Of a stretch of 54,454 nt of DNA, positions 51,993-54,454 are shown one piece after another (the stretch's first letter is position 1; the number at the start of each line of letters is the position of its first letter). Source of the DNA: Anaerosphaera aminiphila DSM 21120 (GTDB lineage: Bacteria; Bacillota; Clostridia; Tissierellales; Peptoniphilaceae); contig NZ_FQXI01000013.1 in assembly GCF_900129925.1 (NCBI RefSeq), positions 1 to 54,454 of the forward strand, given 5' to 3'. Under the pieces are notes generated by a model. That model did no database searches. It had not been told where the DNA came from and saw only the letters and a program-made list of their open reading frames with translations. The position numbers and the translations under genes are program-made.

Positions 51993-53273
51993 CTATATTT
52001 TTTTAAAAGCCTGATCCAAGTCTTCTATTATTTCATCTACATTTTCTATTCCTACAGATAATCTAACCATGTTTGGTAAAATACCTGCTTCAATTTGTGC
52101 CTCTTCGCTTAATTGTCTATGAGTCATACTAGCCGGATGAAGGGCATGAGTTCTAATATCTCCCACGTGAACTACTAAAGTTGTAAGTTTTAGATTATTA
52201 ATCCACTTCTTTGTCTCCTCTGTTCCGCCCTTAACTCCAAAAGATATTATTCCACTAGCGCCTTTAGATAAGTATTTCTTACTTAACTCATAGTTCTTAT
52301 TTTCTTCTAACAGTGGATAATTTACCCAATCTACCTTTTCTTGCTTTTCCAAATACTTTGCAACTTTTAGAGCATTTGTAGAGTGTTTATCCATTCTAAG
52401 AGCCAGTGTTTCAACTCCAAGATTTGTTAAAAAAGCATTAAAGGGGCTCATTGTAGTTCCTAAATCTCTCATAAACACTACTCTTGCCTTTGTAATATAA
52501 GCTTGCTCTTTAAAAGTTTCAGTATAACTTAATCCATGATAGTTTGGATCTTTATCAGTTAGACAAGAAAATTTTCCGTTATTCCAATTAAATTTCCCAC
52601 TATCTACAATTATTCCACCTACACTTGTAGCATGTCCGTCTAAAAACTTTGTAGTAGAGTGTGTTATTATATCAGCTCCAAAATCAAAAGCTCTACACAG
52701 ATAAGGTGTGGCAAAAGTATTGTCTACAATTAATGGAATGTTATTTTTATGTGCAACATTTGCAACTAATTCTATATCTAAAACATCTACTCCCGGATTT
52801 CCAATTGTCTCTGAAAAAATTAACTTAGTATTATCTTGAATTGCATTTTCTAATTCTTCAACATTATTTAAGTGAACGAATGTAGTTTTTATTCCAAACT
52901 TTTCTAAAGTAGAACCAATAAGAGTATAAGTTCCTCCATATAGGTTATTCATGGCAACTATGTGTTCACCTGCACTACAAATAGTTAAGATAGCCAATAG
53001 AGTCGCTGCTTGACCTGAAGAAGTGGCCAAGGCTCCAACTCCACCTTCCATTTGCGCTATTTTTTCTTCAAAGGCATTTACTGTTGGATTTGATATTCTT
53101 GAATACATATGCCCATCTTTTTCTAAATCAAATAGTGCTGCAACCTCATCCGCATCATCATATTTGTAAGTAGTTGATTGAAAAATCGGTAAAATTCTCG
53201 GCTCACCATTTTTAGGTTGATATCCTCCTTGTACACATAGCGTTTCAACTGTTAAATCTTTTAATTCTTTCAT
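51993..53273 (-). CDS. metY: O-acetylhomoserine sulfhydrylase
   Basis: A 426-residue PLP enzyme of the Cys/Met metabolism family. The PLP Lys lies in HSTTKFLDGHATSVGG, the cofactor phosphate loop in ATSSGQAATLLAI, and IVDNTFATPYLCR is a family block; the C-terminus has RLSVGIENVDEIIEDL. The length and the long insertion around residue 220-260 fit MetY rather than MetB/MetC. It converts O-acetylhomoserine and sulfide to homocysteine, matching the acetyl-type MetA downstream. GGAGG precedes the ATG. Confidence 0.93.
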   Translation of the reverse strand: MKELKDLTVETLCVQGGYQPKNGEPRILPIFQSTTYKYDDADEVAALFDLEKDGHMYSRISNPTVNAFEEKIAQMEGGVGALATSSGQAATLLAILTICSAGEHIVAMNNLYGGTYTLIGSTLEKFGIKTTFVHLNNVEELENAIQDNTKLIFSETIGNPGVDVLDIELVANVAHKNNIPLIVDNTFATPYLCRAFDFGADIITHSTTKFLDGHATSVGGIIVDSGKFNWNNGKFSCLTDKDPNYHGLSYTETFKEQAYITKARVVFMRDLGTTMSPFNAFLTNLGVETLALRMDKHSTNALKVAKYLEKQEKVDWVNYPLLEENKNYELSKKYLSKGASGIISFGVKGGTEETKKWINNLKLTTLVVHVGDIRTHALHPASMTHRQLSEEAQIEAGILPNMVRLSVGIENVDEIIEDLDQAFKKI

Positions 53274-53301
53274 TTTTTACCTCCACTTTAAAATTTGCAA
53301 T

Positions 53302-53545
53302 AAAAAAACTTCCATCCCAATAAGGACGAAAGTTAAACTCCGTGTTACCACCTTTATTCGTTACTATTTCACAATAATAACCTCTTCAAGTACTTCATAC
53401 TCTATCGCTATAACGGGCGCCCCCGTAAATGTCTAAATAAATTCGACACTTCCCAAAAAAAGACCATGTTCCCCTATTGTCATTCTACTTCTCTCACCAA
53501 CCGAAGCTCTCTGTGCTCATTTCAATAAAGTACTCTTCTTCTTAT
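53302..53545 (-). ncRNA. T-box riboswitch, predicted tRNA-Met responsive
   Basis: Read on the minus strand: stem I with AGTA turn, CTTTATTG/CAATAGGG upper helix, AGAGAGC...GGTTGGTGAGAG apical region; the specifier strand is GGGGAACATGGTC. In the register GAAC-AUG the codon is AUG (53465-53467), Met; in the register used by the Arg T-box here it would be CAU, His. The antiterminator motif TGGTAACACGG (near 53340-53350) needs an A discriminator, fitting tRNA-Met and not tRNA-His (C73). The terminator is AACTTtCGTCC...GGGATGGAAGTT with a T-tract at 53302-53308. It controls metY and the MetA-aspartokinase gene. Confidence 0.85.
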
Positions 53546-53567
53546 ATAGTTTTATATATTGTATGTA

Positions 53568-53596
53568 ATCTTACTACTTTTAATTTCTAAAGTCAA
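53568..53596 (-). promoter_or_regulatory. Promoter of the met operon
   Basis: Minus strand TTGACT, 17-bp spacer, TAAGAT, placed just upstream of T-box stem I. Confidence 0.7.
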
Positions 53597-53643
53597 CTAT
53601 TAAATTAAATATATTTTATAAGTATAATAATATAGTTTTAAAC

Positions 53644-53671
53644 AAAAAAACAAACCAATAAATTGATTTGT
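53644..53671 (-). terminator. Terminator of the tRNA cluster
   Basis: Minus-strand stem ACAAATCAAT / ATTGGTTTGT (one G-U pair) with a 2-nt loop as drawn, followed by a T-run. Confidence 0.75.
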
Positions 53672-53679
53672 CTTCTAAA

Positions 53680-53755
53680 TGGTGATCCATGCGCGATTCG
53701 AACGCGCGACACCCTGATTAAAAGTCAGGTGCTCTACCGGCTGAGCTAATGGATC
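53680..53755 (-). tRNA. tRNA-Lys (UUU), copy 1
   Basis: Cloverleaf with acceptor GATCCAT/ATGGATC, anticodon loop CTTTTAA (anticodon TTT), T-arm GCGCGTTCGAATCGCGC and encoded CCA. Confidence 0.95.
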
Positions 53756-53782
53756 AAATATTTAATTTTACGTTTTTCATAG

Positions 53783-53812
53783 AAAATTCTGTAGTTTTTA
53801 CTACAGAATTTT
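53783..53812 (-). other. Perfect hairpin between tRNA-Ser and tRNA-Lys
   Basis: AAAATTCTGTAGT and its exact complement with a 4-nt loop, directly after the tRNA-Ser CCA. It ends in TTTT then C, so it may be a partial terminator or an RNA-processing structure inside the cluster. Confidence 0.6.
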
Positions 53813-53900
53813 GGCGGAGAGGGTGGGATTCGAACCCACGTGGGCTTGCACCCTAACGGTTTTCAAGACCGCCCCGTTATGACCACTTCGGTACCTCTCC
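53812..53900 (-). tRNA. tRNA-Ser (UGA)
   Basis: Class II tRNA with long variable arm. Acceptor GGAGAGG/CCTCTCC, anticodon loop CTTGAAA (TGA), encoded CCA. Confidence 0.95.
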
Positions 53901-53912
53901 ACAGTATTAAAT

Positions 53913-53988
53913 TGGTGACCCATGCGCGATTCGAACGCGCGACACCCTGATTAAAAGTCAGGTGCTCTGCCGGCTGAGCTAATGGGTC
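53913..53988 (-). tRNA. tRNA-Lys (UUU), copy 2
   Basis: As copy 1, but acceptor GACCCAT/ATGGGTC (a compensated base-pair change) and one D-loop difference. Anticodon TTT, CCA encoded. Confidence 0.95.
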
Positions 53989-53994
53989 AAAATT

Positions 53995-54071
53995 TGGCTG
54001 GGGTGGCAGGACTCGAACCTACGAAATGCCAGAGTCAAAGTCTGGTGCCTTACCGACTTGGCTACACCCCA
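53995..54071 (-). tRNA. tRNA-Gln (UUG)
   Basis: Acceptor TGGGGTG/CACCCCA with the U1-A72 pair typical of tRNA-Gln, anticodon TTG in CTTTGAC, encoded CCA. Confidence 0.95.
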
Positions 54072-54074
54072 AAA

Positions 54075-54151
54075 TGGTGCACCTAGGAGGATTCGAACCC
54101 CCGGCACACGAATTAGAAGTCCGTTGCTCTATCCAACTGAGCTATAGGTGC
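54075..54151 (-). tRNA. tRNA-Arg (UCU), copy 1
   Basis: Acceptor GCACCTA/TAGGTGC, discriminator A, anticodon TCT in CTTCTAA, CCA encoded. It reads AGA, the specifier codon of the argG T-box in this window. Confidence 0.95.
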
Positions 54152-54209
54152 ATAATATTTAAATTAAATTTTCTATTTGTTTTTATTCTATTTTTATTTC
54201 GACTTTTTA

Positions 54210-54286
54210 TGGTGCACCTAGGAGGATTTGAACCCCCGGCACACGAATTAGAAGTCCGTTGCTCTATCCAACTGAGCTATAGGTGC
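54210..54286 (-). tRNA. tRNA-Arg (UCU), copy 2
   Basis: Identical to copy 1 except for one purine change in the T-loop; anticodon TCT, discriminator A, CCA encoded. About 58 bp separates the two copies. Confidence 0.95.
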
Positions 54287-54289
54287 ATT

Positions 54290-54363
54290 TGGAGCGGGTG
54301 AAGGGAATCGGACCCTCGCAACCAGCTTGGAAGGCTGGGGCTCTACCACTGAGCTACACCCGC
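54290..54363 (-). tRNA. tRNA-Gly (UCC)
   Basis: Acceptor GCGGGTG/CACCCGC, anticodon TCC in CTTCCAA, T-arm with TCCGATTC, encoded CCA. Confidence 0.95.
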
Positions 54364-54386
54364 ATGATGTATTTATTAAATTTTCT

Positions 54387-54454
54387 TGGTGGAGGAGAGT
54401 GGATTCGAACCACTGAAAGCTAAGCTAACGGATTTACAGTCCGTCCCCTTTGGC
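54387..54454 (-). tRNA. tRNA-Tyr (GUA), partial at window end
   Basis: 3' part of a class II tRNA with long variable arm, anticodon GTA in CTGTAAA, CCA encoded; the 5' acceptor half is beyond the window. Confidence 0.9.

Noticed and set aside
54026-54301. Plus-strand ORF with repeated HLGGFEPPAHELEVRCSIQLSYR-type peptides
   Set aside because: It is the antisense reading of the two tRNA-Arg genes and part of tRNA-Gln; a well-known false protein pattern.
1-54454. CRISPR array, rRNA, prophage or integrative element
   Set aside because: No regularly spaced direct repeats, rRNA segments, integrase or phage genes were found; the only mobile DNA seen is the two IS copies.

Overview
The window is AT-rich, compact DNA with strong Shine-Dalgarno sites, many short hairpin terminators, two tRNA-sensing T-box leaders, an S-layer-homology (SLH) protein and a FabK/FabT-type fatty acid operon. 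This points to a low-GC anaerobic Firmicute. My best guess is a Tissierellia/Peptoniphilaceae-like coccus, which is inference only; no rRNA or species marker is present.

Layout. (1) 1-89 is the end of an ISL3-type insertion sequence. (2) 173-5353: a secreted SLH protein, divergent from a siroheme-synthase-like NAD-binding protein, then an ABC exporter pair. (3) 5419-6730: a DUF2007 protein and an M24 aminopeptidase. (4) 6894-12748: a five-gene operon resembling dlt (adenylation enzyme, GNAT, acyl carrier protein, MBOAT, SGNH-NodB fusion), read from its own good promoter. It looks like a complete cytoplasm-to-surface acylation pathway, but it is not canonical dltABCD. (5) 13079-20045: PEP synthase, a CYTH protein, a phosphoesterase and a YhaN/YhaO (SbcCD-like) pair. 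(6) 20229-26558: isochorismatase-like protein, degenerate PfkB protein, phosphoglucomutase, YbaK, HutG and a YjiH membrane protein. (7) 26780-32242: YaaA, an arginine T-box with a duplicated expression platform in front of argGH, a frameshifted CPBP protease and a ZIP transporter. (8) 32303-35844: an EF-G paralogue and a complete ISL3-family IS with a perfect 8-bp target duplication. (9) 35878-46366: a 13-gene type II fatty acid operon, acpP-accBCDA-fabH-fabK-nitronate monooxygenase-fabD-fabG-fabF-fabZ-fabT. (10) 46573-50032: a biotin-dependent carboxyltransferase without a biotin domain, an acyl-CoA thioesterase and an MFS transporter. (11) 50173-53573: a Met T-box operon of metY and a MetA-aspartokinase fusion. 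(12) 53680-54454: a tRNA cluster (Tyr, Gly, Arg, Arg, Gln, Lys, Ser, Lys in transcription order).

How the parts work together. The methionine operon couples the first step of the aspartate pathway (aspartokinase without its ACT domain) to homoserine acetylation in one polypeptide, followed by sulfhydrylation by MetY; control appears to be by tRNA-Met charging rather than allostery. ArgG/ArgH are controlled by charging of tRNA-Arg, and two tRNA-Arg(UCU) genes able to read the AGA specifier lie at the right end. The fab operon is self-contained from acetyl-CoA carboxylation to chain elongation. The dlt-like operon would activate a small acid, load it on its own carrier protein, pass it through an MBOAT that carries a DltX-like C-terminal tail, and hand it to an extracellular SGNH domain fused to a polysaccharide deacetylase.

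The most noteworthy items are the MetA-aspartokinase fusion, the dlt-like operon, the tandem T-box platform, and the IS insertion into the U-tract of a terminator.
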